DNA of 64,000 nucleotides, taken from contig NC_063069.1 in NCBI RefSeq assembly GCF_022605165.1, forward strand, positions 2,666,001 through 2,730,000, in the 5' to 3' direction. The translations under genes were made by a program, and so were the position numbers. The stretch comes from Purpureocillium takamizusanense. Its lineage: Eukaryota > Ascomycota > Sordariomycetes > Hypocreales > Ophiocordycipitaceae. The notes beneath the pieces are model-generated. The model saw only the letters and a list, made by a program, of their open reading frames with translations. It was not told the origin of the DNA and ran no database searches. Of this stretch, positions 34,464 through 47,022 are shown piece after piece (position 1 is the first letter of the stretch; every line of letters begins with the position of its first letter).

Positions 34464-37400
34464 CTATGACGACGGCGCAGCAGTGCCAGCCTCTGGTGCG
34501 GGCGCGCCTGTGGCCGGAGCCGCGCCCTCGCCCTCAGCAGCTGGTGCCTCTGAGGGCTGCTTAAGAGGCTTGACGACCTTGCGGCCGTTGGCCTTGTAGT
34601 AGAGGACGACATCGTTGCCGCCCTTCCACACGTGGGTTCTGATGGTGGCCAGACTCATGGCTGGGCTCAGCAGCTGGAAAATTGTCAGCTCGCAGCAGGG
34701 CATCATGACGCTGGGTGGACGCATACCTGGTCGTTGCAGTACAGTTCTAGGTACTCTTCCGGCTGCAACCCATCATCCTCCTCCTCCTCCTCCTCCTGCG
34801 GGAGCTCCTCGATTCTCTCAGCAATATACGCCAAGATCTTCTTCACCCGCAGCATCCTGTTTGCATTGAGCCTGTTGGTGCCGTCGGCCGGGGAGATGGG
34901 GAGCAGATCGCCCATTGGGTGCAGGACGAAAGAGATCTTGACGGGGTCTTTCAAGGGAATCTGGTTCTGGAGCAGGACGTCGCCCAGCCACATCGGCGCC
35001 TTCTGCTCGATGATGTCGGCATCTCGGCCGACATTCTCGACGGTGCCCTCGTACAGATTTGCGCTACCCCCAGAGGTCTCCTCTTGAATGATGACCTTGG
35101 TCCCCGGGGGCAGTTTCAAGACTGGCGTTTCGGTAGGGAGGCTCGGCGTAACGCGCGTCTCCACGAGCTTGTCCGGCACCTCTGCCAATTGTTTGTCGTA
35201 CTCATTGCGGATCCTTTGGATCACGCCAAAGAAGCTGTCATCGACCTCCTTTTCGTGGTTTGAAGATGATTCCGACTCCTCCGCCTTGTCCTCGGTGACC
35301 ACCGGCTTCTCCTGCGTGGCTTGAGACAATGAGCGACCAAGCTTTTTGGAGCTGAAAGACATTCTAAACTTCTTTCCAAAAGGGGTGCTGGGCGATTTGG
35401 CAGCCTCGCCGGCTTTGTCTTTATCCTTCTCTTTGTCCTTTCCCTTCTCATCCATCGATGTTTTGGCGTCATCGGTTGCTGGCGCCGTCGTAGCCGGTTT
35501 GGCAGATGCGTCGGCCGAGAAGTAGTCGTCCTTCTCTGCCGAAACACGGCGTTCTGACGGGCTGACCACAGCCTCCTCTGGGACCCCCGGCAGGCTTCCA
35601 GCTGGACCGGGAGTTGCGAGACCGATTCCAAGGCCCGGTGTCGGGAGGGTTAGGTGAGCCCCATTCGCCCGAGGTGTCGTGACCTGCTCTTGTCCCTGCA
35701 GACCAGGTGAGGGGATATCGATGGCTGCCGGAGCGTTGGCTTGTCTAGCGGCTAGTCTCTTCTCAACCTCTTCATTCAGCTTTTGGCGGTAGAGTTCGTC
35801 TCGTTTGATTTCTTCATCAATTAGATTCGCAAAAAGGTATCGAAGAATCCACCGTCCAAGGCTGACTGCAAGTGGGCGGTTAGTAGGACAAAGAGTGTCA
35901 ATTACGCATCACGCGCCCTCAAAACTTACTTCTCTGGTCTTCTCTGAACTCAATCGGCTCCTGCAGTTGGAGCTCGTCGGCATAAATCTCGGCATCAAAG
36001 CAGTTGAACGGCTCCAAGACAACTGTGAGATTTCCGGAGCTGAGGTCGACCGAGCACCACGGAGCGACAGCCTCGCGGGTGTTGACCAGCTTTTCCACGT
36101 CTTCGAGGTGCTGTTTGCCAAAGCTTTGTATGGAGGTACACTGAGAAAATGTCAGTAGCGCTTCCATTTGCTGTTCCCCGGGGCCACATACGGAGATCAA
36201 GTCCCATAGGAGGACATCGCCAGCGGTGTCCAGAGTTAGAACTCGTCTCCTATCGTTGAGCATTTTGTGCTTCAGGAGACCGAACTGGCCCTCGATGGTC
36301 TCTTCCGGCAACTGATGGATAGGCTTCACCTCGGGATCTGGCTGCTCGACAATGACCTCTGACCCCCTCCTAGCCAAGGTGTCGTTGAGGGTGTTGGACT
36401 CTGGGTCAAGTGTGGGCCTCGAGGGAAAGACGGCCGTGTTTGATAGTCGCAAGACAGACTCGGAAGGTATCTCCCTGTCCTTGTCCTTGGGGGCGTCGAC
36501 CTTGGAGAGCGACGATTGACGGGGCCGGTGGGATGCCGCAGAGGCCGCCCGCTGGTGTCGGAACGCCTCTGGCAGCTTGAGGTCGCCGCCCGTGTCCACG
36601 TCTGCCCAGCGGTTGATGGATGACCTGTTGGTCGCTGTCCAGATGTAGCCGTTAGCGGCAACCACCTTGGACACGCCAAAGTGCTCCTGGGCGATGGCAA
36701 GGCTGAGCCCGTCGTCCATGTCCTCGAGGCTCCCGCGGACGTCGGTCTTGGCAACCAGGCCAGAGCGGTCGCTGCTGTAGAATATGCCGAGGCGAGGGTC
36801 GTCCGAGTAGAGGGACCAGATGCTCTCGTCGTGCATGGTGAAGGTGTACATGCAGCGACCGCCCCTGACGCTCCACATCTTGATGGTCTTGTCGGCGCTG
36901 GCACTCAGAATGGTGTCACCAGCTTCGTCGATGAGGATGGAGCGAATGTTGTCCAAATGACCGACGAGCTTGGAGACCCGAGAGCCTGTCCTGGGATCAT
37001 ATAGCCGAACCATCTTCTCCGGGCCGCCGCTGGCTAAGAGGTTGCGCCCGACGGCGAGGGCGTAGACGGAGCCCTTTTCGGTGATTTCCTCGCCCTTGAC
37101 GTCGACCTCGAGTGTCTTGCCGCCCCCGTTGAGGTCCCACAGGCATATTTTGCGATCGAGGCCGCCGGACGCGACCCAATTGGCGTTGACGTCGGCTGGA
37201 GGGGTAGCAACGCACTTGACGTAGTCGGCGTGCTCTCCGATGGTCAGAGCACGCGTGTTGTCCTCTTGGGAGTGCGGCCGCCACACCTTGACGGACAGGT
37301 CGGACGAGGCAGATACCAGCGCCGTGTTGTTCTGTGCTAGGGCGATGTCGTTGATCCAGTGCATGTGCGCCTGGCACTGGGCGCGAAAGGCGGTCGTTGG

Positions 37401-37911
37401 GGGCTGGGCCGCGGTCTTGGAGGCACTTTCCTGGGCGGCACCGGCAGCGGGCCGAGAAGTGTCGAGGCTCACATCCCAGGCGCAGACGATGCCGTCTCGT
37501 CCACCCGAGTAGCTTGAAGGGAGGTCTCACGGTCAGCGGCGGGCACACGGAGGCATAGGGGCCAGCAAGGGAATGTAGCTCACAGGATGCCGTTGCTCGC
37601 ATCGACGGCAAGGCCGTTGACGCCTAGGCGATGGCCGCCAGCGGACGATTTGGCATTCTCGAGAACTGCAAGTTGAATGGACAAGAAGGTTAGCGCGAGG
37701 TCTTGCAACACACGACTTCGTCGCGGCCGCCATGTCTCGGGTGGCTGCGCGGAGCCGGTCCTACGGCGTCGGTGCGGGGCTGGCGATGAAGACGACGATG
37801 GAAGAGGAGGAGGAGGACGAGGAAGAGTCGCAGCCGTCACGACAACGGCACGACAGGGTGCGGCGCAAGCGACTCACCGTAGCTAATGCGTTGACGCGCC
37901 TTCTTGGCCAT
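34464..37911 (-). CDS. WDR48/UAF1-like WD40 protein (Bun107 family)
   Basis: Six exons on the minus strand: 37911-37878, 37665-37584, 37512-36192, 36140-35930, 35865-34727 and 34673-34464. All phases close, giving 998 residues. The start [17 protein letters not shown] is followed by WD40 repeats (for example [66 protein letters not shown]) forming a beta-propeller. After a Ser/Pro linker comes the conserved segment [20 protein letters not shown]. The C-terminal part matches the WDR48-specific DUF3337 region ([26 protein letters not shown], and a ubiquitin-like end near [19 protein letters not shown]). Homologues bind and activate USP1/USP12/USP46-type deubiquitinases; in fission yeast Bun107 partners Ubp9. 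An acidic run (EEEEEEDD) precedes the last exon. One 51-nt intron (36191-36141) is in frame. Confidence 0.9.
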
Positions 37912-38846
37912 GGCGTGTGAGAGCGAATTGCGATGGCGTCTCGGCGGTTGGCGCAGAGCTGGGGCGTTCAGCTCGAGCGGACCCAGAAGTGCGTGCGATG
38001 AGGGATGACGATGGAGGCGCCGTGCGGTGCAGGGCGGGTTGAAGTCCAGGCGGCGTTGCAGCGCGGATATGGAAGGCAGGTCCCGTCAGATAGGTAAGGT
38101 ACGAAGGCACTGGTAATATTGGCAGGGTAACTAGCCGCCCGCTAAAAGAAGGTAATAATTGGAGGGCAGGCAGGGCAGAGGCGTCATGAGTGCACGCAGC
38201 AGCACGCGGATGGGAATGGATGGATGGATGGACGGATGATGGATCGACAGGCGAGGGGCAGCTTGGGGCAAATCTGGGGTCCGCCAGGCAAGCGCGGCCG
38301 GATTGGCAGTCTCACGTCGCATCGGCGCGGCCGGGGAAGCAGCCGTGGAAGCCTCCAGGGCTCCCTCCCGTTCAAGCCAGTGGGGGAGGTTCATGCGCCA
38401 GTCCAGTACTACAATGCCCTGGGCTGGGCTGTCCCCGCCTCCATCCACTCCGAACGTGGCCTGACAGCTGGGCTGGAGGTGTCTGGGTAGGAAGTTAGTA
38501 CCCAGCTGGTGGTGCGCGATGCACTAAAACCGCCTGGGTTGCCAGGGCGGGGGCCCAACCTCCAGAGCTACGTAAGGTACGGTTCAATTTACTAAGGTAA
38601 GTACCTACCTACCCGACCTCGTTGCCTTGCAGGTTGTCAACACCTCTGGCCAGCACGACGCCCATCGTGGAAGCCCGTGGGCGATGCGCGCGGGAGCGAA
38701 GTCGCTGTTCCATTAGTACTAGGTAGTGATTACGAAGCAGCAAGGGTTGAAACTCGCGCACCAGCCGTCCGCCTCATCCACCTCTCTCCGCGCAGGCTCA
38801 ATGTTCGTCAGGCTCTAGGTAGGTACTGCCCTGCATTCGCCATGTT

Positions 38847-38857
38847 GTACGAAGTAC
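38847..38857. repeat. GTACGAAGTAC motif
   Basis: Exact copy in intergenic DNA. Confidence 0.8.
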
Positions 38858-39524
38858 GTGAAACCGATAGGCCCCAGGGCGTCAGCGGAGCCAACATGCT
38901 GTGTAGTTCCTCTCTCTGGGTCGTCTATCTGTCCGCCACACTGCCGCTTTCTCGCGATGCGGGGAACCATGGCCATCAGACATAGTAGCCGCGGCCGTAC
39001 TTGTGCTAAATTAACGTGCATCAACGTCTGTCCACCAAGACCTTGTCCAGACGCGCCCGTTTCGGCCTCGCTTCTGCATTTCCTGCGTCTTCGACACATG
39101 GCTGGCATGTAAGTCCAGCCTCCCGCCGGGTCGTTGTGGAACGTCGACGACAATTGCCTCACGGTGGCTTGCCATGCGCAGAATGCGCTGCAGAATGTTG
39201 ACGTGGCGGCACAATCTGTGGAATCGCTCAACTTGCTACGTATTACTTCATTACTCCATACAAGGTTCCTGAGGTCCGTTGACCCGCCCCAATGGCAAGT
39301 AACCGCGAGTCGCTGGGTCGTCTTGTCCATGAAGTCTCTTCGCTCGATATCTCTCCGTGCTGCTTCGCTTCTTCATAAATCTGAACATGTTCGTTTTTGG
39401 GGAGCCAGCCCTTGATTCCTTGATCATGCAGACGAGCCAACTTGCTTGGTCGCCGGCGCCGGGGTAAGCAGTCGCAGAGTCGGGTTTCTCCCCCGTTCGG
39501 GCCCCGTCGATGACCCGAAACCAC

Positions 39525-39725
39525 CTACATCACCACGCAGACGTTGCATCCAACAGGACACCATCTCGCCGAGTGGAATCTCTTGTGGGCGTCGCAATCG
39601 GCGCACTGGTCCTCGCTGCGGATAATCTCTTCTCGTCGGCCGGGGCAGTCCTCGCGGAAGCACCTCGTGCTCCCCCTCATGACCTGGTGCTTGCATTTGT
39701 ACTCGACAACGATCTTGGAGCACAT
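39525..39725 (-). CDS. small Cys-rich (MC-type) fungal protein
   Basis: Single-exon ORF of 66 residues. It starts MCSKIVVEYKCKHQVMRGST and has nine Cys: C2, C11, C22, C27, a C-x-x-C pair in DQCADCDAH, and a closely spaced CPVGCNVC end. The MC(x)K(I/V)-V beginning followed by C-x-H is a recurrent theme in short uncharacterised filamentous-fungal proteins, and the 50229-50582 protein in this window has a similar opening. No signal peptide is visible, so it is probably cytosolic and may bind zinc (inference). A further exon is possible, because the frame ends shortly after the last Cys and splice signals downstream were not resolved. Confidence 0.5.
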   Translation of the reverse strand: MCSKIVVEYKCKHQVMRGSTRCFREDCPGRREEIIRSEDQCADCDAHKRFHSARWCPVGCNVCVVM

Positions 39726-40176
39726 GGTGGCGCATAGGCCCAGACGGGCTGTTGGCGGGCAATTTTGCGGCCGGGTCGTCGATGGCGGAGAATGCGCGCT
39801 TCCGTCTGGCGCCGCAATGTCAGTTGCCCGCGGGGGCTGCGCTGGGCGTCATGGTCCCTTGGGGTGACGGTCTGGTAGGAAGCGAATGGGCTGAATGGAA
39901 AGTGAGGCACAGGGTTTCTGTGGTACGAGGTAAGTGTGCAGAATGGGAAGTAGATAGTAGCGAGCGAAGCGGTCGCGATTCGCCCGACTACTTAAACGCC
40001 CAAAGTCTGCCCACGACACGAGGCACGAGAGGCTGTCATTCACTCCATTGGCCGAGGCCACGTAAGGTAAGGGGCCCTCGTCGCCACGGAGTCATGCAGA
40101 GGGGCGAGGCCGCGCACCCGGCGACACGCTGGAGCGTTACAGTGGCCAACTTAAAGCGAGCGCGGCCGGGCATTCC

Positions 40177-40232
40177 GTACGAAGTGCGAAGTACTATGCC
40201 TTAGTGCCTTAGTACGAAGCCGTACTCCGTAC
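40177..40232. repeat. GTAC-motif cluster
   Basis: Two variants in 56 bp: GTACGAAGTGCGAAGTAC (40177-40194) and a second patch at 40212-40232 with GTACGAAG and TACTCCGTAC. They look like expanded or mutated forms of GTACGAAGTAC. Confidence 0.7.
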
Positions 40233-40647
40233 CTCCTTGTTGCTGGCTTTGCCTTCCGTGCCCGAAGCCCGAAGCCCGGGTGCCTCGGTGCACTGTGCTC
40301 TTGCCTTGTGTGTGTTTGGTACCACGATCGAGCCACCAGGCCCCTCAATAGCTGCGCACCGGGCAGCGTCTGGTGTTGGCCGGCGACACGGCGCCCGTGG
40401 ATTGTTCCGCCTGGGCGGGTCTCTTGAGGCACGAGCATCTTCTGTCCGTTGCCAACGGCGCTCGGTCTTTGCATCACGATGCCGTCTCCTACTTTGTGTG
40501 CGCTCCAAGTCTCACGGTACTAACGCGGTGAGGGCTATGGTACCGCGGCTTGTCATGCTTCAGACAGGCGAGGTTCCTCCATCGTGCCTACAGTAGGAAC
40601 GAAGTATATGAAACAAAAAAGAGTAGCAACCTGGAATGCAACGGCGC

Positions 40648-40663
40648 GTACTTCGTACTGTAC
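40648..40663. repeat. GTACTTCGTAC motif with extra TGTAC
   Basis: Reverse-complement copy of the motif followed immediately by TGTAC, so three GTAC units separated by TTC and T. Confidence 0.8.
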
Positions 40664-40909
40664 AAGCACTGCAAACGCTGCCGGGCAGACACAGTGCTTG
40701 TTTGTACATCGTATGTGTGGACGTGCAAAGTCCCTCCGTGCGCGCGGCTCAAGGCCGGCGGGCGTGTGTGTGCCCACCGGCTCTGAAGAACAACTTGAAT
40801 GCAAGGGCCGGATGCGCCATCACAGAACGCCGGCCACGGTTACGGGAACGGTCGTGGTTGTTGGCGTCGTTTCAACAGCGCTTTCCACGGGCGCACTCGT
40901 GTACAAGTC

Positions 40910-40925
40910 GTACTGTACGAAGTAC
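40910..40925. repeat. GTACTGTACGAAGTAC motif
   Basis: Exact GTACGAAGTAC (40915-40925) extended on the left by another GTAC unit. Confidence 0.8.
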
Positions 40926-42014
40926 AACATACGCTTCGGGAAACGACCTTTATTCTTCTGCAGCCCGACGCTGTTTGACTTCAGGGGCATAGGTAGTAGT
41001 TATGTCTGCATATGCGTGGGCCTTGGCGCCTAATGCATGAATCTGCAGTGCATGCAAAGTACAGTATACATACCTACCCACGCAGTCAACACCTATAGTG
41101 AGGTAATTACCTGCTGTAGGTACGATATCGTTAGATGAGTACTTATGGGACCCTCGCCCCGCCTCTCGTCGGACGGACAGCCTTGCTCCTGGCCGCACAG
41201 CACTGGGTGAGGCAAGACGAGGCGAGGCAAGGCAGGATGGCAGGGCCGGCCAGCCAGCCAAGCACCCAAGAGCATGGAAGTGGAAGCAAGCCTTTGATGA
41301 ACACTCATCATCACCAAGCAATCACCAAGCAGACGGAATGCTAATGTGGGCCGATGTACTGCTGCCTCGACTCGTGACCTGCTTGATGAGCGCCTGATGA
41401 GCGCCCGCTCGCGCGTCTGAGGGCGGCTGCTTCGGCACGTGGTTATTCCGGCGGCGCTACTGCGCCAGGCGCAAGAAAAAATCCGCCCGCGCCATGGCAG
41501 CCGGAGGCGACGATCTCCCAAGGGCACATGCACTCACCCAGCCATCATCATTCTCGCCGGCCTGCCCAGATCGAGGTCAGACGATCCTGCAACGCCACTC
41601 GCCGTCGCCGGCAGCCCTCGCCTCTGTTCCGCTTCCCTCTACGGGCAGACGTCCTGCGTCCTGCATCGAGCCCGCCGGCCGCATCGCCTGCTCCGATTCG
41701 CAACGCATTTGGCAACGCTGGCCACGCTTCGTGACCTGACCACCTGGACCAGCTCGCACAGAGTTTGTACACGCTGCCGTCGTGCAACGATCAACTCGGC
41801 GCCTGAGGTTGACTCACGGTCGGCGTTGGAATCAAATAACTCCCAACTATCGTCATCACATCAACTCGAAAAACCTGCCAGCTGCTCTGGGCCCCTATCC
41901 CCCACACCCTTTGAGGAACCGTTCGCCGCCCTCCGCAACCCAATCCAACAGTGACAGTTGCTGTCGCCGTTGTTACGTGTTTCGCCTTCGCGTATTGTCT
42001 ACTGAGTCGCGGCC

Positions 42015-43868
42015 ATGGCGGACTCACAACCCCAGCCTGACATCAAGAGCATCCTTGCTGCCCTTGGTAAGTCGCAACATCAACCCTAGCCAGTTGCAAA
42101 AGAACCTTGACGGCTGATCGAGTTTCTGTAGCGGCCCAGCGACCACCCGCAACGACACCCTCACAGACTCCTCCGGGAGCTCCTGGCCATGGGTATCCAG
42201 CTCCGTCGTCGACCCAACCCGGGTCATACCCCGGCGCCCCTCCCCCGCCCGCGGGACCTCCAGGCTACGGTGGTGGCTCGGGTCTTCCGGCACCTGCGGC
42301 GAGCGGTAACGTCGATCTGAGTGCAATCCGCCCGGTCAACTCTGGGACAATGAGCTTCGACGACATCGTGTCACAGGCGCGAGCTTTTGCAGCCGAGAAG
42401 GGAGCCACGTCCTATGACCGGCCCCTTGTCTATGGCTCCGACTCGAGGAACAGCGATCGCGCCTATCGACGCTCGAGATCCCGCTCCCCTCCCCGAGGCG
42501 ACTTTCACAGTAATGACCGTCGTGGCGCACACGGCCGCGACTACCCCCGGGATCGCTCGTACTCCCCACCCGCACGAGGTCGCACGTTTTCGCCTCGCGC
42601 AGGTGCCAACAGTGGTCGCGATCGCTCCCCTCTGCGTGGGGGCGATGACAACTCCGAGACAATACAGATCGAATCAAGCCTCGTCGGTCTCATCATCGGT
42701 CGGCAGGGCGAGAATCTCCGACGGATTGAGGCCGAGTCCAACTGTCGCGTGCAGTTCCTGGCTCCAACTGACGCTGGGTCTCACCGCCAGTGCAGGATTT
42801 CCGGTCCTCGGGCGCGCCGCGCCGAGGTGAAAGCTGCCATTAATCGAATTATCGAGGACAGTGGAATGGGCGCCTTGAACCGGCCCCAGGAAAAGCCGCG
42901 GGATCAGGGCCGGGGTGGCTCGGCTGCCCTCCGTGAAGGTGAGGACCATATGCAGATCATGGTCCCGGACCGCACCGTCGGCCTCATCATCGGGCGCGGA
43001 GGTGAGACCATTCGAGACCTCCAAGAACGTTCGGGATGCCACATCAACATCGTTGGCGAATCTAAGAGTGTCAACGGCTTGCGGCCTGTGAACCTGATAG
43101 GAACGGTCGAGGCTGCGGCCCGTGCCAAAGACTTCATCATGGAAATTGTGGACAGCGATACCCGGGGCGATGGACCCGCCGCAAAGAAGGCACCCGGAGG
43201 TGAACGAAACGACCGCCCTCCCCGGGATATCGGTGGGGGCGGGCCGGACAAGCTCAACGACTCTATCTACGTCCCGTCCGACGCCGTAGGCATGATAATC
43301 GGCAAGGGAGGGGAGACCATCCGCGACATGCAGAACGCGACGGGATGCAAGATTAACGTTGCCCAGTCTTCTGGTCCGGGAGAAGTTCAGAGAGAGATTG
43401 CCCTCATTGGTTCGCGCGACAGCATCGAGCGTGCCAAGCTCGCAATTGACGAGAAGGTTGAGGCGGTGGTATGTGACGCCGCCCCCTCCCCTCCCTCCTG
43501 TTTCCCCCTTTCATTTTCTACGATAACTGACTGGTTTCGAAGCAACAGAAGAGTGGCGGCGGCAGCGGTGGTGGTGGCGGACGCGGCCGCGGATACCAGG
43601 ATCTTGACCGAAGCTCCTACTCCCAACCCGGCGCGAGCGCGTCTACTAACCAAGCAGCTCCTCAAGCAGCGGCTGGCGACGCTTCTGACCCGTATGCCCA
43701 ATGTGCGTATCTAAGTTGCCCTGACAGCCTCGACTTGCTGCTAACTCGTATGTAGATGGCGGCTACCAAAACTATGTGGCGCTCTGGTATCAATCCCTGA
43801 TGTACCAGCAACAGCAGCAGGGCGGACAAGGAGCCCCGGCCGGAGCCCCGGCCCCGGGGGCCCAGTGA
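42015..43868 (+). CDS. triple KH-domain RNA-binding protein (FUBP-like)
   Basis: Four exons: 42015-42066, 42132-43468, 43549-43702 and 43756-43868, 551 residues. All donors are GTAAGT/GTATGT/GTGCGT and phases close. The N-terminus MADSQPQPDIKSILAAL leads into a Pro/Gly-rich stretch and an RS/RG-rich segment (YRRSRSRSPPRGD). Three KH domains follow with intact GxxG loops: GRQG (about residue 206), GRGG (about 303) and GKGG (about 405). The tail is Gly-rich (RGRGYQDLD), then a Tyr/Gln-rich motif (YQNYVALWYQSLMYQQQQQ) like the C-terminal Tyr motifs of far-upstream-element-binding proteins. It should bind single-stranded RNA or DNA and act in mRNA metabolism in the nucleus or cytoplasm. The exon 1 junction converts ALG|CG into AALAAQRPP. 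The last two exons lie beyond the point where the single-frame reading would diverge. Confidence 0.88.
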
Positions 43869-46800
43869 TGTTCCTTTCGTGGTGGCGGGGCCTCTCGCGT
43901 TGATGACTGGGTGACCCTGATTGAGCTCGCTCCGTGCATTGCCCGAGCAGAGCGTCTTTCTGAGATGCCTTGACATGATTGACCTCAGCTCGCCTCCTGG
44001 TCCCGAGGCACAAGCTTCCAACCATGACGTTGATAATGGTGTCGACGACTGTACAACATTTTCCCCTCCTTTCTTCTCTCTCAGGACGCTCGCCGACGTG
44101 TCGACTGCGTTTTGCCTTGATGAACGTATACCCCCTATTCCATGCGAATGAACTGGATGCGCGCGGAATTTGAAAAGCACCACTGCAAAGTCGACACTAA
44201 TCAACACACTATGCTGCTGCGATGGGTCGTATGCCTCCCACTCGAAGAAAAAGAGGAAACAAGGGCGCAGAGGCTTGGGTCAATTGGCATTGGACCCGAG
44301 GCCCGAGAGTGCAAAGGCCCTCCCCTTGTAGGGACCTGAGGGCTGGTTACGCTTGCCTGACGCCTCGGGACAGACTGGCGGCGACTCGACCTCTTCTCAC
44401 CATCGACAGGCGTTGGGGCCTGTGACTCAGCTCTCGTGCATGTCTGACTGTCGCCGCAGCCGCCTCGTCGAGCGTGTCATCGAGCAGAGTGACCCCAACA
44501 GACCCCGACGACGTTTGCGCAAGAAGTGAGCGGCGAGACGGTTACAAGGGCGACGAGACGTCGCCAGACCACACTTGCGCAAGGAGCGCAAAGTCCTTAC
44601 TGTGCCGGCCTCCCATGACGCTGCCTGACACGTACTGGGTTGAAGAGGACCATCTGACCCCTGATGCCACTCGTCGGGTGACTTGAGCTTCAGCGCGGGC
44701 ACTAACTCCGTTGTGTTTCGGCGCGCTTCGTGCGGCTCCCAGCCCAGCTGCCGTTTCTTGCGTATCTTTTAATGTATTCGCGATTTTCCCAACCAACCCA
44801 ACACCCGCCCCCCCATGATATGTTATGCTTAGTACGAGAGAAGAAGAAGAAAATTAGGAGGCAGTTGGGGGATAGGACATTAGCCAGGAGCCTTGGGTGG
44901 CATGGGTACGGAGTCTGGGATGGATCCGCCGGAGGGATCATTACCATAGTGCGTTGCAATGGGATCTTTCTCTTGTTAATTCGTACGTTCCTTTGTGAAC
45001 AGTGACTGATGGATATTGGCTATCCGCCCCCCGGCCACCAGCTTGCGCCCACGTCTGGTAGCCATTGGACATGGTATGACCGTCGTTGGCTCGAAAAACA
45101 TGATCTCTTTACGTGCGGGTTTTACTTTACAGGGTCATCAGCGTCTTGGAACGGTCATGTTTTTGCGGTTTACGAAATACCAAGCTTCGTTCTTTCTTTC
45201 GCTCGACTGATGGACGGAGGACAAGGGTGAATAGATAAATAGCTATGGGGTATGCAGCTATGAGACTGGATACGACGGGTAACGAGAGCTTAGTGTGAGC
45301 CGTCGTCGCGTCGACGGCCCAGCACTTGCTGCCTGCCTGCCTGCCTCAACGCCAGCATGATTTGCGAAGATGCCTATCGGAAACAAAGACAAATCGGAAA
45401 AAGCACTGTGGCAATTTTTGGTAGATCAGAGGCGTGAGGGTGCTACCAATTCTCGGTTTATTCCTTCTTTTACCAAAAATTGAAAAATAGTAAAAAAAAG
45501 ACGTGTTCAGAGATAGGCTTGAAGTCTTTCGTTTAGAGACGCGGGAGAGAATTTTACGCCCCGTCCGTAATGAACGGGAAGCCAATTCTACGGGGACCAG
45601 GTGATTGCTATTTAGCCTGCATGCGTTTTCATGCATTGACGCAGTAGCGGGTTTCGGGCGCCTTGACGACGATGGGCGAGGAAACAACGAAACGCGCGCG
45701 CAGTATGTACGTCGACGACATGTCCCGGGTCCTGTATGATCCTTCTATCCACCCGCAGTCTCGAGGGAGCACGCGGGCGCTCCCGGGAAGGGAAAATGCA
45801 AACTCGTGCGGAGTAAGATATCCAGGACCAAGGCATCGGGCCGGCGGCAAGCAGAGACAGTCATGCAGCGACAGGCCCCGGGCAAGGGGGAACGGGGGGA
45901 GGGGGGATGGGCAGGACAGGTCGCCGAGAGAAGAGTCGAAAACATATATCACAGTAGTACTCGTGCATCACAGAGCGATTCACTTCTGCTTTTATGTACA
46001 TACGTAGTAACTAGTAGTGCCAATCAGGGTGCAGTGACCGGCTCAAGAAGCAAGAAGTGGAAGATGAGGGGGGAGGTTGCCTGCCCATGTCTCACTGTAT
46101 GCCCCCCTTCCCCCAGTCAGTCTCACATGCAGACTCACACTCACACTCACACACGCACGTATGTAAAGCAACGCACAAAAACGAATAATCCGGCATCTGT
46201 CGAAGCAGGTGTGTGCGGCCCGCCGGCGATCAGTCCCGTGCGCGTGTCTCCTCTTCTCTTCCTCTCTCTTTCTCCCTCTCCCTTTCTCGTGACAGCGTCT
46301 TCCTCGAGCAAGCTCTCTACTGTGTGGGCAGAAAGAAGGCACTTGGTAGATAATGCACGTCAAAAGTGGCTGCCCGCCCTGGCGCAGCGGCATGCATGCT
46401 GACGCGTCTCATACATCCTACGCTCAAGTAATTTCAGTGCAGAAGCCTGACAAGGCATGTACATATATGTGTGTACTCGCTGCATACGGCACTCCTCCTA
46501 CTACTTCCTACTCCTCCTCCTCCTCGCTCTGCCGACCATGCGGGTGGACGTCGAAACGGCGAACAGGCGGCTCAAGTGGCCTTCCTTTGAGCCACGCGCG
46601 GCGACCGGTGACGGGGTTCACGGCCATGTGAAAGGCAGCGCGGCGCGGCAGTGGGCATCATAGCGGCAAGGTTCACACGCAGCTCCCGGAAAGGGCAGTA
46701 GAGACATGCTGCCGACGGTGCTGTCTCGTCGCGTGCGCATCTGCTGGGGGCCGGGGAGGGGGGCCAGGGGGGGGGGGGGGGACTTGCACCCCAGCTGGGC

Positions 46801-47022
46801 GCGTGGTCTTGAAAGACTTCTCTCCGTATAGCGTCTACGACAAGCACATCTCTGCATCATCAACAGCGGACACAGGCAGAACCAAATTGATCTTAAATCA
46901 GAAGCAACGCAGCTCATCAGCCCCCTTGTATATCCTCACAGCACCGTTGTCACCTTCCCGCCGCCCTCCATTGTTCAGTACAAGAGCCAGACATTATTAT
47001 CGCCCCCCTCATATCCCGCTCG
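43869..47022. other. gene-free interval
   Basis: About 3.2 kb between the KH gene and the small secreted protein. No ORF has recognisable content. Contents: CTGC repeats at 45329-45346, CACACT repeats at 46134-46156, and a 14-base G run within a G-rich patch near 46757-46782. Confidence 0.5.

Larger units (their letters stand above)
37912..42014. other. gene-poor interval with GTAC motifs
   Basis: About 4.1 kb; only one small Cys-rich ORF (39525-39725, minus) is supported. The rest holds GTAC-based motifs (38847, 40177-40232, 40648, 40910), GGTA/TACC short repeats (38590-38610) and a GGAT microsatellite (38216-38240). The last about 500 bp are the promoter and leader of the KH-domain gene. 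Confidence 0.5.

Noticed and set aside
44931..44945. 15 bases GGAGGGATCATTACC identical to the usual 3' end of fungal 18S rRNA
   Set aside because: The flanking sequence does not resemble 18S or ITS1. A chance match or a tiny fragment; no rRNA gene is present.
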